From Toxoplasma gondii ME49 (lineage: Eukaryota; Apicomplexa; Conoidasida; Eucoccidiorida; Sarcocystidae), in contig NC_031474.1 of NCBI RefSeq assembly GCF_000006565.2, positions 3,445,662-3,509,661 of the forward strand: a DNA stretch of 64,000 nucleotides. Reading direction: 5' to 3'. The notes beneath the pieces were generated by a model. That model had not been told where the DNA came from. It made no database searches and was given only the letters and a program-made list of their open reading frames with translations. Of the stretch, positions 1 through 14,000 are shown piece after piece. Every line of letters begins with the position of its first letter. The stretch's first letter is position 1. The position numbers were made by a program, and so were the translations under genes.

Positions 1-1056
1 AAACTGGGTGTCTCACGACTGTGGCGAGGTGACAACATAGGCTTCTGAGGTCCCGTTTCATAGTATCATGAGTCTGGAGCATAGAAAGATGGCTGTCCGC
101 TGGGATGTCGCGGACACGGATTTTGTTTGAGTGGAGTATGCCATTGTCTGCCAGGGTTCTCCGGTGAAACATGCTATAGCGTAAGAAGATTTATTTGGAG
201 TGCCTGGTACTTCCACTACAAAATTATGATTGAATATGGGCTGGATAGGGAAAGCTATGTCCCGGCTCTGGTTATAAAGGGGACTGCAATGGCAACGGAA
301 CTTGTAACAGTGACGGGATTTGTGAATGCAAGTGAGAGCCAAAGATTTGACTTTTGAAGTGGTTGGTGCCGAATGTGTATGAGCTATCTCTGCCAGGCGT
401 GAATTTCGAGGTAACGACAGGCGCGCGCCTTTCAGGCCAGGAATTCTTCCACGTGTATCCACCAGGCTCTGGGTGTGAGCAACTCACGGAACCGGGCGGA
501 AGCCGCACCGGACAGCCAGCGGGCACGCCAGTGACAGACTCCTCGGAGCTTCCCGGCTCTCCCGAGCCCGAAGCAGGGATCTTTGGTATTCCAGGTAACT
601 TAGCAGCCATTTTGAATAACTGCATTGACTCCCGCTGAACATGCGCCAGTTTCCGGCTTGTCTATGCTGACAACGAACTTGACGGAAATGGACGAACCAC
701 CGTCTGTGCAGCGCAACATCTCGCTGTCATCTGGAGGTAAGCCATTGCATGCTTTGGCCCACTTAAACAGCGTTATCGCTCTGTGACCAGGTGCCCCCGA
801 TGTCATTAATGCCCTTGAACCCCAAATTCCTGGCATGCCGAGAACAGACATACCTATTCCTGAAGCGAAGATTCAGCCACCGCATGCGAACATGCCAACA
901 GTTGACATACGTTCGCCACTACCAAATCCCCCCAGCTACGAAGCAACCATTCCCTACATACCAGTCGGCATGAAGGTTGTTGTTGGCGCACTAAGCATTC
1001 TGGCGGGTGGCGCTACAGTTTCTCTTATGTACGCAGTCAACCAGAAGAGGAAATGA
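1..1056 (+). CDS. EGF-domain type I membrane protein, 3' end (partial)
   Basis: Only the end of this gene is in the window. An exon ending at 180 codes for the tail of an EGF-like module ([12 protein letters not shown], then a GTAAGA donor). Another near 280-328 codes for [15 protein letters not shown], the start of a second module. The last three exons join in phase: one ending at 594 (its start, 397 or nearby, is not settled), then 650-736, then 791-1056. They code for a Pro-rich stalk, a single membrane segment ([20 protein letters not shown]) and a short basic tail NQKRK before the TGA. EGF modules, a stalk, one membrane pass and a short cytoplasmic tail is the plan of many apicomplexan microneme adhesins, so a surface or microneme role is likely but is inference. 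I cannot name the family member. The phase of the 280-328 exon does not match the next exon I found, so a small exon may be missing or the acceptor wrong. Confidence 0.7.
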
Positions 1057-2059
1057 AGTGTTCGCTCTTTGCTGTTACCCAGGTAGACGATTCAGCCGTT
1101 CGTAGCCGGTCCCTCCTAGAACAATACATTCCAGGCAATAAGCGAATCGTCATGACGCGGGATGCCATTTATAAGCTGGGTGGCCGAACAGAGAAGCGAA
1201 AATGACACCTATTTAGAAACAGCCCAACCGGAACAGTTCTTCTGTCCAGCGACCCAGACAACCACGTTTCCGTATTTGTCTAAAGTTAGCGAGAAAGGAA
1301 TTCTGCCTTCAGCCTCTTCACGCGCTGGCACATTGACCGGCTGAGATGATTAGTGAATACAAGCAAGCGACGAAGCAGCGTCCAAAGATCGCTTCATTCT
1401 CCTTCAAGAAAGAAAGGGTGACTTCCTACTCCATTCAAAAGCACCCTTGACCCCACTCCATGGGGGTGACGTGCTGAGCAGTCCACCGCTCTTTTTTCGC
1501 TTTTTATACAGCCGGGGTGACCTCACGGCGATCTATCCGCAGAGGAAACTTGTCTTGCATGAGCAAGTTGCGTAATGTTGAAATCACAACTATGCTTATA
1601 TTCTCGGAGCCCTGTGGAGGCATTCAGTGTCCCACTGGTGTAGCACGAACTTTCTCTGTGAAGCTATTACAAAAATCATACAGATATCTGACAGTTAAAA
1701 GAGCCTGGCCCCCCATAATACACTGTACAGCATCCACTCGTCGAAACCAGAATGAACAGCACACATGGACCACACCCTACCCTACATCGAGACGAACGCC
1801 GCGCTCCGTCCGTTGTAGTCGCCGATGAGTGATGTGGGCAACATAGGATACGCACTTTTCTGAAGGCTCGTGGTATACACGCTGGTGCTGATTCGAGATG
1901 TGACACCGATAGTATGTGATGTCAGCTTGTTGCCTAATCACTGTTGATGCGGTTGCCAATTCTTTTGCGCCTTAATGTGCAACCACCAAGGTCAGACAAT
2001 TCGTACAGAAGTGACAACTTCCTTGACCCCCACCAGGACGTGAGTTGGTCCAATCAGAG
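1057..2059. other. Tail-to-tail intergenic region
   Basis: This stretch lies between the stop codon of the EGF protein gene and the stop codon of POC16 on the other strand. It should hold the two 3' untranslated regions. I see no conserved reading frame, repeat or RNA gene in it. The short open frames present lack matching splice sites and family resemblance. Confidence 0.6.
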
Positions 2060-5000
2060 CTACAGAAACGAAAGAAGGCAATTCTGTGGAGGGAACCGTC
2101 GCCACGACCTGATCCAAACAAGGATGGATATTCCGGCACGGACCAGAAGAAGCGAACAGACTTGGCACGTCGAGGACCAGAAATGAGCCACCTGAAAGCA
2201 ACGCACGTTCATGCAGTGACTGCGATATGATAGTGTGTCCAGGTTATTTGGTCCTGGCTTCCCAGAGTTCATGGTTGTTTGTACGCGGGCTTGCCCTGAC
2301 ACTTGGGCTTCCTTTAGTTGCGTATATGCCAACGGGCTGCGAACCGCGAAAACGGAATTGGACTCCTTTCTTTACACATGATTGTGAGTGCTGAAAAACG
2401 AGGTTTTCCTATCAATGTGCCGTTACTGTTACCCTCCGTAGATGGGCATCTCGCTCAGCGAGGGTCAGCGACCAAGCGAAACGCTTCCAAAGCGAATACT
2501 ACGACACGCGGTGCTCGGTAACATACTTCCTAGAATACTTCTGTACTGATGATGTCTGATAACTTCCGAACCTGTTACTGGTGTGTAAGACTACGTATAT
2601 CGCAGACCATGGGAAACTTGCCTTTGAGAATTAAGACCAACGCTTTCTTTTGCGCCAAATATGCAAGAGAAGCCACCATCCATTGTCTTTCGTTGAGGCA
2701 GCCATCCGGGACTCGATCTAGCACGCGAACTTTTTTCACCACCTGCATGGTAACCCAAGAGTCAGCCAGAAAGATTGTATAGTAGAAGCTCTCATGAACG
2801 TGAGCTTCTCAAGGCATACAGACACGTTATCCCTTCTAAATCGCTGCCGCTGGGTCCTTGTTATACACACAGATGCAGGTCGTTCACGCCGTCCTATGTA
2901 CGAACATACTGGAATAGTCTACGTTCTAGACAAAAATACCGCAAATTTATGTTGCTGGTCCAGGGAGTTGGATGCCATGAACCGTAAACACCTGACGGGA
3001 GCAATGGATACGCATGAGCTCTAGCTTGGAAATACACCTCAGTGCACCTGACGGAAAGGATGTGGACGGAACAAGAGCTATATTCCGCTTCGTTGCGCTT
3101 ATATAGATCCATCAGAAAGAGACAGACCCCTGCTTATAATGCGTATGTGCTGTGACAAACGACGGGACTCTCACACAAAACTACGGTGGTGGACGGGTCC
3201 AATTTAATTTTCCAGTTGCACTTCTCGTAAGCAGTTCAGTGTCAAAACTTGTTTCTCCGTACAATGACTTGCCTCTTTTGCCGCAATCCGGACGAGAAAA
3301 ACAGTGCTAGCACGAACAATCACCAACGCGTCTTCCCCTACGAAAGCTGCTTGCGACCAGTCAGCTCTTTCTGCCGTATAACAGTGCCCCTGGTCTGCAC
3401 GCGGAGAAACTTTGACCACGAAGCTGAGGCAGAAAATTGGGAACCCGCCAGGAAAGCGCCTCGAAGATACATTGCCATGTTATCTAAGAAGATGCTTGGA
3501 AATCAGGAAGTGGAACTGCCACCTCTTTCCAGGAGTTTGAATGATTCCAGTGAACGTAGGTACCGCATTTACTAGTGTCGAGGATGATGTCACGCCGGCG
3601 GTGAGGTATCTGTCTGTTTGGCACCGTGAATGGTTTTGCTAGAAAACCGACATCTTCCATGCCTCCAGCAATCATAGAACTGCGTCACTAACTTCAGTTG
3701 AATAGCCTGTTCCTGCGGTGTTTCATAGTTGCTTGGCTGTTCACTTGGACACCAATAATCCCTCAAGCAAACTCTCAAGAAGAGAAGCTCGACTGAATGA
3801 CGCCATCAGGAAACCGTAGTATGCCATGTGGAGAGAGGATCACAAATGCCCGTGTAGAGAAATAGGAAACTCGCCCTTATCTGTAACGGGGATCGCTATG
3901 TGTCTCTTTATCGCGAGTCAGTACCTCTGATCAGTCAACCACGTCAGGTGCTTTGAAGACCGATTGGGGGCGTATGTACCAATGGCACATAAGCCGCCCC
4001 TGGTGGTGACGGCCACCCTCGCAAAGAGCAGCTCTCTTTCAGAACAAGGGACAGACGCTTCATCTTTGCTCAACTTCGAGAATTCCCTGGAAACAGCCAT
4101 GTGGGTGATGGGAGGCGGTGCCCAGGGACTTTCACCCGACGTGTCGCCTTCTTGTGAACACGTGGATTGCAGGGTGGACCCAACGTTGCCGAAAAGGAGC
4201 GCCGTTATCCTCGAGATACTGGCATGCTTGATCGTTTTCTGGTGCGTTTCTGGTCCGCTATGAGGCAGCCGTTTAGGAGACACGCCAGAAGGATTCTCTG
4301 TCACCAGCTGTATCGAGAGGACCACTCCCGACCGCGTTGCAACCAGGGCGTGGTTCTCTGAAGCACGAAACACGCACATAGATGGGATTCACCTTGTCAG
4401 GAGTGACCTTAACTATCACCGGAGGCTAATGGACATCTTGACTGTGAAAATAGGGAGCGTACGCTTAAGCGCGTTCGCAGGTAAGGACACCATCAGGCAC
4501 TTTATCGCGGAGAACTTATCCGAAGGCTTCTCAGGAACAACACAGTTCAGAAATATCAAATGGCGTTTGTAATCGGTTGCGTTTAAGTACGGGACCCGAA
4601 TATAATGCGATCGACGTCTTCGTTTAACGCCGTTCCTCCTCTTCTTGGATCAAGAGGAAGAAATCATAAAGAGCGACAACCTGGACGCAACTCGTTTGCT
4701 ATTATCCTGAACAAGACTCTCGCGTACCCGTGACACATGCTAGACTCGTGGGTGCGTCTCCTTCAGGGGTTGCTTGCAGTCTGCCAACGATTCGGAAGCA
4801 GCGAATGTCGATTAAACGAAGACAACCGTTGTCGAAGATCGCAGTGAGGACGTCAGGCTGGATGAACGCGAGTCCACAGCAGCGTTGCTTCAGAGAAAAA
4901 ATTGCGACCTGCTGAGGTCGCGGCCAACATGACCACAGACGAATTGTCAGATCGTCTCCGGCAGTCGCAAAGATTTCGGAGCAAGAGGGGAGAGAACTGT

Positions 5001-8000
5001 CGAGACGACACAACTGAGAAGGAACGGTGCCACCGGAGCCACGAGACTGCTCTTTCCCTTCGGCTGAGAAATGATGACGGGGAAACCGACGACTGCAAGG
5101 CACTGTCAACTGGCAGAGCAAAACACGAACCACAAGGAAATAATACAGCCTTCTCGGAATCAGAGTGAGACGTCACAACTGCGTCAGAGCTGGAAAAGGC
5201 TTCACTGCTAACACACGGCTTGCTTTGAGGGCTCCCATTTCTGGTGATAAGGCAATGCGGGGCTGCATCTGCTCGTGGCAAAGACTGAGAAACGCAGTAC
5301 TACAGGAAGGTGAAGTGATGACAAGTGCGGGTCTCGCTTGTGTCTGAGGCCATCGCTATCTTGAGCTGCCTTTCATGTGCGGCTTTCGTTAAGTCAAAGG
5401 AGGATGTTGTCAGAGCGGCTAACTGAATGAAGAAGAGACAGACGGAGAGCCAGACACTGTGCCAGGAACAGGTTCGTCGTACACCGTAGGCAGAACAGAC
5501 GAAACGTATGGGCCCCGTGTGCCCCGACTGCAACCGCACGCGCGCCTTTTGGTTCCACTGGAGATACCTGACACAACGGTAGGGGAGACAATGATGAGGA
5601 GAAAAACAGTTGAACGAGACCATTTGTTTGCGAGCAGAAAGGATACCCTCTCCCTTTGCAGACAGGACACCGATCGGCAAACGTCATGGGACAGCTCTCA
5701 AACAGAAGGGCCGACAGTACATAATACTCATTTTTTGAGGAAAATTGACGCAGCGAGGCTGTGGCAACGGGAACCGCGAGAGGCCTACCAGATTGTGTTC
5801 GCAGATGTTGATACAACCGCCTGAAAACGAGAAGCAGGGAAAACTAGTGGGAGGGAAAGGTTGCGAGAAACTATCGCGATGAGATTTTCAAGCATTCAAA
5901 CGCGAGTCTGCCAGTAACGCCGCTAACACAGATCTGTTTTCACAACGGAAACGAGTGGCATGGCGTCGGTCTCTGCGCAGGAAGCGATGGAAGGCGTCGG
6001 AAGCCCAAAAGAGACACACACCCCCATTCCCAGCAGATAACTGTGGAGGGACGTTCCTCTTCAAATTCTATGAAACCTTGGACACACGCGGCAATGCAGG
6101 GGGCGGGGGAAGAGAAAACGGCAGAGGAGGTACGGACGGCAAGTCCGACAACGAGTCTCCGGCAAAGGTGCCGGATGGACACCGAAGGTGGAAGAGTGGC
6201 AAGGGGAAAAGTTGAACGCGGAAGCGGAAGGTGGGGAAAAACACTAGTGTACCGTTTCTACTCAAATGTAATGTAGCTGACCTCCGCTGCTTGAGCGTCG
6301 GACTGCATAGTCTTCACCACTCCGTCAAGTTGAAACTCTGTGCTGACGGTGCTGCCCCGTAGATCTACGAGGGCCAAACGGGGAGGGGAATGCTGGAGGG
6401 CCTCTTCCTCGCCCGTTCCTCTTTGTAAATACACGCCGAACAGAGGAACCATTCCAGAGAGAAACAAACAACAAAAGGAAACTAACGGAAGGAAGTTTTC
6501 TCGAATTGATGCGAGCCAGCACGTTACCAGTTTGCTGTTCTCCTGGTTGGAATGGTGGGAAAGCAAAACACATTGTCCGGCCTTTCCAGAAACGAACTCT
6601 TGAAGGTTACGTGAAAAACAGTGAATTGTTCGACATCAAATACACTTCATTGCGATGTGAAGTGACAAGGGGGTGGCAGGTTGAGGGGAAGATGATGCTC
6701 GAAACGAATTGGTTGCCGAAGAAGAGAAAGGGAAGAAAAAGAAGGAAAAAGCATACTTGGCAACACGAACCGCCACACTACATTGTGTCACCACCTTTCC
6801 GTGTTTCACCAGACCCGATAATGCACGAACAGCAGACATAGAACACCGTGTTCCACGGTTCAAGCGAGGCAACGCGTTCGAAACCGTGACAGCGTGAAGC
6901 TCTAACCCTTGTACCCATTCAGAGGAAGCGACGCGCCACTTACGGTATTGGCAAAAGAGAGACGAGGTCGACGCTCCAGCGCTTCAGAGTGGACCCCAAG
7001 CCACAAAACAGATCTTGGGCTCGATCGCAGGCAATAAATGCTGCCACGGGACAAAGCAGACGCGCGAAAAACTGTGATTGCAATAGTCCCCTGCTCTTGT
7101 GTCACATAGCTGCTATTTCGTTCCCGAGTGCAGCGCTCCACATTCCTACCATATGGTGGGTCGCACAGTTAGATGTGTCAATACACGGGAACAACAGGAA
7201 GACTGGTGTTGCTACATGGTTTCGAATCTTTGAAGGAGCTACGGTGCGATCTGTTCAACTCCTTTGGTGAAAATAGGCCCGGGGACACAGTCGGCGGCGC
7301 CCCACAGCTGCAACAATCTTTCCTTTTGTTGCCTCGCATGCAGTGGGATGTCGTCTCACTCCTTCGATCACAGTCAAGCAACACCTCCACTTAGTTAAGT
7401 ACGAAAAACCTCCTCCCATCGCAACGATAGACGCGTTGTTGGGTCTGCACATTGCATATTGCCAGCGACTTACTCACGGGCTCAGCCGTGGCAACTTGAA
7501 GCTCAAAGACCAGAGTGTTGGTGTCGAAGTTTACGCCGTACACGAAGCCCTGTGCAGGGGGCAGGAGAAACAGAAGAAGGCAAAGGTCACCAGCGACAAG
7601 CAGCCCCCCTGTGGATCTTCATGGTAACCACTGCAACATCAGCCGGCAATTCGGTCTGAGAGGGTTTCGTGTGCGTGCAACAAGCCACGATAGAAACGGT
7701 AAGAATTACAGCAGACGCCCACATCCGTTTCGGGTTGTGGTCGATCTCGATCCAAGAGAATCGCAAATTAAGACTTTTTCGAGCAGGTGTAAGGCGCATG
7801 TGAACGCATTTTGCTCTCTCGCCATCGGCAGCAAACGGGACAAAAAGGGTGGTTGATGAGGCCTTGTTTGAAATGCTGAATTGGAAGCAAGACCCGAAGC
7901 CTGCACTCGTTCAGGGATCTACACTTGACCCCTGACACCGGAGATAACATGTGTTTCTGTTCTGCGCCTGAGTTTACTTGTCTACACAAATGTAGCATGT

Positions 8001-11000
8001 CTGCCTCTCAAAGTCCCGCTGAGGGCCATCCATGTCTCTGCAAACCCTGTTACTTCGCCTTCTGTGCTGCAATGGACCATGTGTTTTTGTGACTGTGCGA
8101 CAGCACCGTCCACGGAGCTTCTCAGATCCGTCTTGCCACCTCTCTGTCAGGGGAGTGCCTCTCGCGAAGAGACGCATGCCCCGTGTAAGCCCGGTAGGTG
8201 TAACGCAGGACACCGCAGCCAACTCAAGCCACGCTGTCGCGGGACGGACAACGGACACGATTGCCTAACTCTGTTTGCACGTACTTGAACACAACGCCGA
8301 ACATGTGTACACGAGGGAAGCACTGAGATAATTATTTTCACGAGCTAGGGGTTCTGTCGGCATCACGTGAACAAGGCAGAATGGCAAGCACATCAGTTAT
8401 TTACAGGGTATTCAAGGTGACCTGTTTTCACTGGTTTAATTTGATGCCGACGTGTGAGGAGCCTTGACGTTATTACGAGTTCACACGCCGGAAGACTCGG
8501 TGCGAAACTACAAAATGCTCGCTCCGCAGGGCAACAAAATCGACTTTGCCCCAGACGGCGGAAACACTGCCAGGCTTCACCGATGTGACAACAGCAACGC
8601 TCTGCGTTTTCAGTGGAGACATTGAGACAGCGTTTTTGGTTGATAGTTTCATACGAACCAGTCGAAATGAACCAGGCAATTTTCCTGCGCTTACAGCGTT
8701 CGTCGCCAACAGTAACAGCGTCGGACTCGAGGGACATCGACGTGTCAGACAACCCGTAGTGTGGCAAAGATCCGGATCGTCTCTCATGCGCCAGGGAAGG
8801 TCGGCGAATTGGAAGTGAAGGGACAGGCCATGGTCTATGTCCAGTCCTACGGATAAGGACAGTCGCGGCAGGCAAAACTCTCTTCGGGAAAAACGGCGAA
8901 CTCGAGGATGCGGCGCGTATACTTTCAAGAAGCAAGAAGGGGAATGGGAGAACATAGCACTGTGTGTGAGGACTTGGACAGAAAATTCACACCATCAACG
9001 GCACAGTTTGTCCCTACGCGATTCATGCTTTCGTATCAGGCTTCACCGAAGATGGGAATCATAACCAATTGACAGCCGTAGGCCCGTAGGTATATTGTTC
9101 CTGCAACGAACATGTGCTTCAATACCGAACTGGTAATATCTGGCTGACCTCGATGGCGTCTTTACTCTTAGCAGCTCCATGGCTAAGAGAGGAGGGTAAG
9201 AAACTACGGAGAGTGTCGCGCAGGCAGGCACTGGATAAAACATGATATTACGGCTTAACAAGGAAAGGCCACACAGAAACGGCCCATCTGGCAACTGGAT
9301 TTTCGTTGACTATGAAACTTCGACCTCTTTCTCCCGAATTTTTCCTCACCATGATCGTCGCATTCGAGGCATCTTGAGGTGGAGCGAACGTCGCATCCAC
9401 AGCGCACACCTCCAGACCTTTCCACAAAATGGCACTGCTCCAGCTCCACATCCTCATGCAAAGAATGGACATGATCGACTTTCCAAAATATCGTTGAGCG
9501 AGGAGAAATGTAAACAATCTCAACATCATCAGTCTTGGCGCATGTGAGCAGCCGGACGACAGGCGTGTCGACAGCGGTACCGACAACAGGCGCGGGCTGA
9601 AGCGGAGGGATCGGGAGAGAAGCCAAATCAGGCGTGACTTTAAGGAAATCACTGAGGAGATAGACATCAAGATGTGGACGGCTAGAGGCGCCTGAGATGA
9701 AAGGACACAGTTGCGCAGAAGGGCCGATAAGAGAGAACCACCAGTTCTGCAGACGAAATTCAGACGATCAAAAAAAGGAAATCTACGTAAAGCGTGATAG
9801 ACAGGTGAGTTGGGGCGACCTATTCTACAATAGTACCTACTGGCTTGCCACGCAGTGACTGGTCCTCAACTATGTTAGAAGGGTTCTTTCATAGTCTGAA
9901 CTTCGCAAAGAAGGAGAGAGTCCTCAACAGAGGATAGGCGCCGGGACACTCGGGTGGCAGCGAAACGAGTACAACACGTTCCGAGAGCTGAAGGTCTTGA
10001 CGCGGGGAGGATCGGCAGCTCTCTTCAGTGACTCGGAATGTGAAATCCTTTTTCACCACAAATGAATGTGGGAGACGAGAAAGGTGTAAATCACGGAAAC
10101 TGACCAGCTGGTTGCTTGCCTTATGCCGTTTCCGTGTTCGTCCCGCCTCATTCTGGCTTACTCGCCACAACGAGGTACTCGGTGCCGCAGAAAGCAAGGG
10201 CAGGGGAGACGGGCTTCCCCGCCTCTGTGGGTTCCTGTCCGGACGGCGACTCGGAATACCAGGCTCGAGGAAGAACTACAAGCCGAGCAATCATGCAGTC
10301 GTCGAGGCGCCACACAGCGAGAATCTTGTCAAAACCTCGCTCTTCTTCCTCCCCGGAGAATTTCCCTTTTACTTCCTCAAGCTGGACTCGACCTGTGAGA
10401 AGTAAAAACACTCAAGCAAGGCACGAAAGCGGTGCATGCAGCTAGCAGAGGCATGTCGGAGAAAACTAAGCATGACCACAACATCAGTAGCTACTCCTGT
10501 GTCACTGAATCCACCAAATTACAGTAGTCGTTGAACACGAGGTTCTCTCCACTGTAGAAGAGACCATGAGAAGAGCGAGACTACCGAAGTATTTAATCTC
10601 ATGATGCAAGGATGCGTGACTGTCGCGGTCTTTTTCCGCTCAAACTGAGGGACGTCCAGACACAGATTGAGACATACACCTGTAAGGGAGTTAAGAAACA
10701 ACTGTCGCCTCATGCGTTGCGTTTCGGCGAACTGCCAGTCATTGCAGACCGACAACTGGAGACTACAGCCATGAGGACCATACCAGGCTGCATTAGATTT
10801 CAACTTCACATTGAAACGTTAGAATTGTTCACTTACTACAGACCATGAGAGCAAAGACAATCTAGTGCGTAATGCTGTTCATGAAAATCAGACAGGACTG
10901 GCAACTTCACCTCGCGAGTGACTGCTTACTTGTATGGATAGTCGCGAGAACTGTGCCTTTTTGGTTGACTGCCATGGTCAAGACCAGTCCGAGACGAGAA

Positions 11001-14000
11001 TCCCTACATACACTGAAATGGTCTCGCGCGGCCCGGTGTTTCTCGCAAGCGAGACCGAAAAAGTCTTTGTCTTCCTTCCGTTTCCTGATGCCCGTTCGCG
11101 ACGTACTAGGCTGAGGCGATACGCAGCGGGCGTGGCAGCTTTTAGGCGCCTCTCTACCCAGGGAACGGGAGTGAAATCCGCCAGGTCCTGGCGCAGAAGA
11201 CTTGCGATTGAAGGGGAAAATGCGCGTGCCATTCTGCTTTTCGCAGGAACTAGCTGGACACGCGGAGCCACGGGACAAGTCTCTGAAAAGGGGGTCAGAC
11301 GACCGACGCCATATGCAGCGGGAAGGCCCCCCTTCCAGGGAAGCAGCCGCAGAAGACTGAGCGGGAAGAAGCCCTAGGCACTTTCCCTCTGAGTCGCACC
11401 GACTGCGAACATCCAAACGCTCCACTAAAACCCAGTCGCCCACTGCGTGACAAAGGAGACCTGCAACAGAGAGATGGACGACCAGAGGAGTCGGAAACGC
11501 AGAGACGAAGGATGAAAGCAGAGAAGGAAGAAGAGAATGACAGAGACAGACCATGGACGTGATTCACACGAAGCAGACCGGGAGAAGAAGAGATGAAAGT
11601 GTAAGGACAGGAGACAGACAACGACACTGGGGCCTTGGCGGCTGATTGAGAGAAGAAATTCGATACCACGAGAGTGCATGCTGAAAACAAACTGGCAAGT
11701 ATCTCGCAGGGAATGAGAAAACAGAAAGCAGAACGTCAGGCAGTGTGGCAGAGATTCAAGCTGAAGCCAGAAAAAAGAAAGAAATCCGACTGAAAAATTG
11801 GAAGCAGGAACCGGATGCACTGAAAAGACAAAGTATGTCGTCACGGCTGGAGCATCGCCGTTTTGATTCTAGTGGATCACTCAAGGAAACGAACGTCAGC
11901 CAGGGCTTCCCGATAGTGCCGAGTAGTCGAGCTTCCACAACTTCATGTTGGCCCATACGGGGCACCCGATGAACCATTAGTATACCATGTACATCCTCTT
12001 CATAGCACTCGCAGTCGTGTGTGGATCACTGGCAGACTCGGTTCGCTGGTGTTTCGGGGCAAGCATTTATTTCTTTGTCCCCATTGCCACGAACAATGTC
12101 TTTTTGCGACGATCCCTGTGGTTTGGAAAGGCTTGGAAACATCGACGTGACATAGTCCGCAGGTACATCAAGTGGCGGCTCTTCTAACTCCACTCGACGG
12201 CTTCAGACAGGGAGACGTCCGCAGCACTAGTTAACTCAGATAATTCGTATTCGGTCGGATACTCTGCACCAACGGATGTAAGATCATGATCTCTTTGTGT
12301 TGTTTACGTAAGTATTAGATCTTGAAGGTCTTGGTGTACCGGATCGAAGTTCTATTGCACTAGCTAGCCCATCTACTGCAATTGTCACATTACAGGTAGA
12401 TACTGCCTCTACACCAAGGATCCCGAACCAGGACTGTACAACTCAAGTTGAATCGAGCGTCTGCTGCACGTCAACACTAGATACTGGCTTCCCCCTTCCT
12501 GAGTAGTAGCATTATCTTGTTGTCCATAATAGAGGCAACAGTTGCCCATTTATAACGCTCACCCTGCAGAGGTCTCCAAATGCATCCGCCTCTGCTAGTT
12601 GCAACCGTAGCCCCAACGATGTGCCGCAGCTGGAGAAGGCGTGAGGTGTCGCCAGGCTCAATGACCTCAACGTAGGTGCAGTCAGTTTCCACGCATCTGA
12701 CTTCTTCGGTTTGACAACGTCCATCTGAGTCTGTAGAGGCGGCCGGTCGGCCTCCGTTTGTACTAGTTGACTCGGACGCTGGCGCTCCTCTCAGGTCGGA
12801 GTGCGTATTCGTTTTGCTGTCAGCAGAGAGAGAACGACAAGCTAGCGGGTGCGAACTCGAGGACTGGGAAGAGCAGCAAAGTGCTGCCTGCGCCACTGAA
12901 GCTTCCATTCGACGCAGCGGGTTTCCTGGCGCCTGCTCGGTCCCGTTCATCCCACTGGAGTCAGGGGTATCTCCGCCACGTGTGGCGTGGCGAGGGCCGG
13001 AAGGCAAAACCACTACGCTCCTGCCAGACACAGGAGTTGGACGACAGACAGGAAATTGACCGGACAGGTCCTTGCCGAGACTGAGAGAGTGCGGGGACTC
13101 ATATCGTTCCCCGTTCTTCTTCGTTCTCGCGGCGTCCACGTGGACGCAGAGAGGGGGCCGAAACTGAGGAAACTGAAGAGGCACACACTGAGCAGCAAGG
13201 GCCTCCAGCTCGCGGTGCTGGAACGCCCAAAGCACCACATCGGCAGAACTGACGGAGACGACGAGGTCTCCGCAAACAAAGAGCCTGAAAGGCGTTCCCA
13301 GGTGCCCGCTGAATGACTGGAAGGGCGGAAGATCGTTCACCACCGGGCTAGGAAAAACAGAACGAGCTCGAGAGGGGGAAGAGGGAGACACGCCTGGGAC
13401 GACACCCGAGGAGGGCCGGGAGGAACGACAAGCGGACCAACCAAATGACAGCTGCCCTTTCCTTTGCCGAGGACTATCGAGACATGGCGACGCATCCATG
13501 TTCCAGAGCTGCACGCCGGGACAAAGGTTCGGAGAAGCGATGAAAGATATGAACAGAGGAACAGAACACGCGGCATGAGCGGACTCGCTTGGCTGTGAAC
13601 AGTGAGAGGCAGGGAAAACAGTGTAGCATTGGCAGGGATAAAGAAAACGGCACCAAAAAGTAGGACAAAGCGAAGGAAACCGAAGGGCACTTCAATACGA
13701 CCAGGCGCCTTCGGTGAGTGTTGCGATTCACCCTTTTTTAAAACACGCCGAAAATTACGATAGATGAACTCGTCGAGGTGCACAGGTCCTAGGATCAGGA
13801 GATGTCCTTCTTCTTGACGCATCAGACACTTGGACTCAGTTTGTATGAAGTGCTGAACTTCCCGCCGGATGCAGAGAAATTTCCACTGCTCAAGCAACCT
13901 CTACGTACTTGCTGCTTAAATCCCGACAAGTAGAAAGAGACAACACAGTGTTTAGGATACTGAATACGGCTCCAGTGGTGAGATACAAGAAACTTAGTGT

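Noticed and set aside
10934..11377. Plus-strand open frame of 147 codons
   Set aside because: It lies opposite a POC16 exon region (VLTMAVNQKGTVLAT) and is composed of Arg-rich sequence typical of the antisense of a coding exon.
13337..13897. Minus-strand frame of 186 codons upstream of the LWNMDASP exon
   Set aside because: It lies in the other frame and crosses the acceptor at 13508. The WD40 exon phases (14330 to 13508, both phase 0) leave no room for it.
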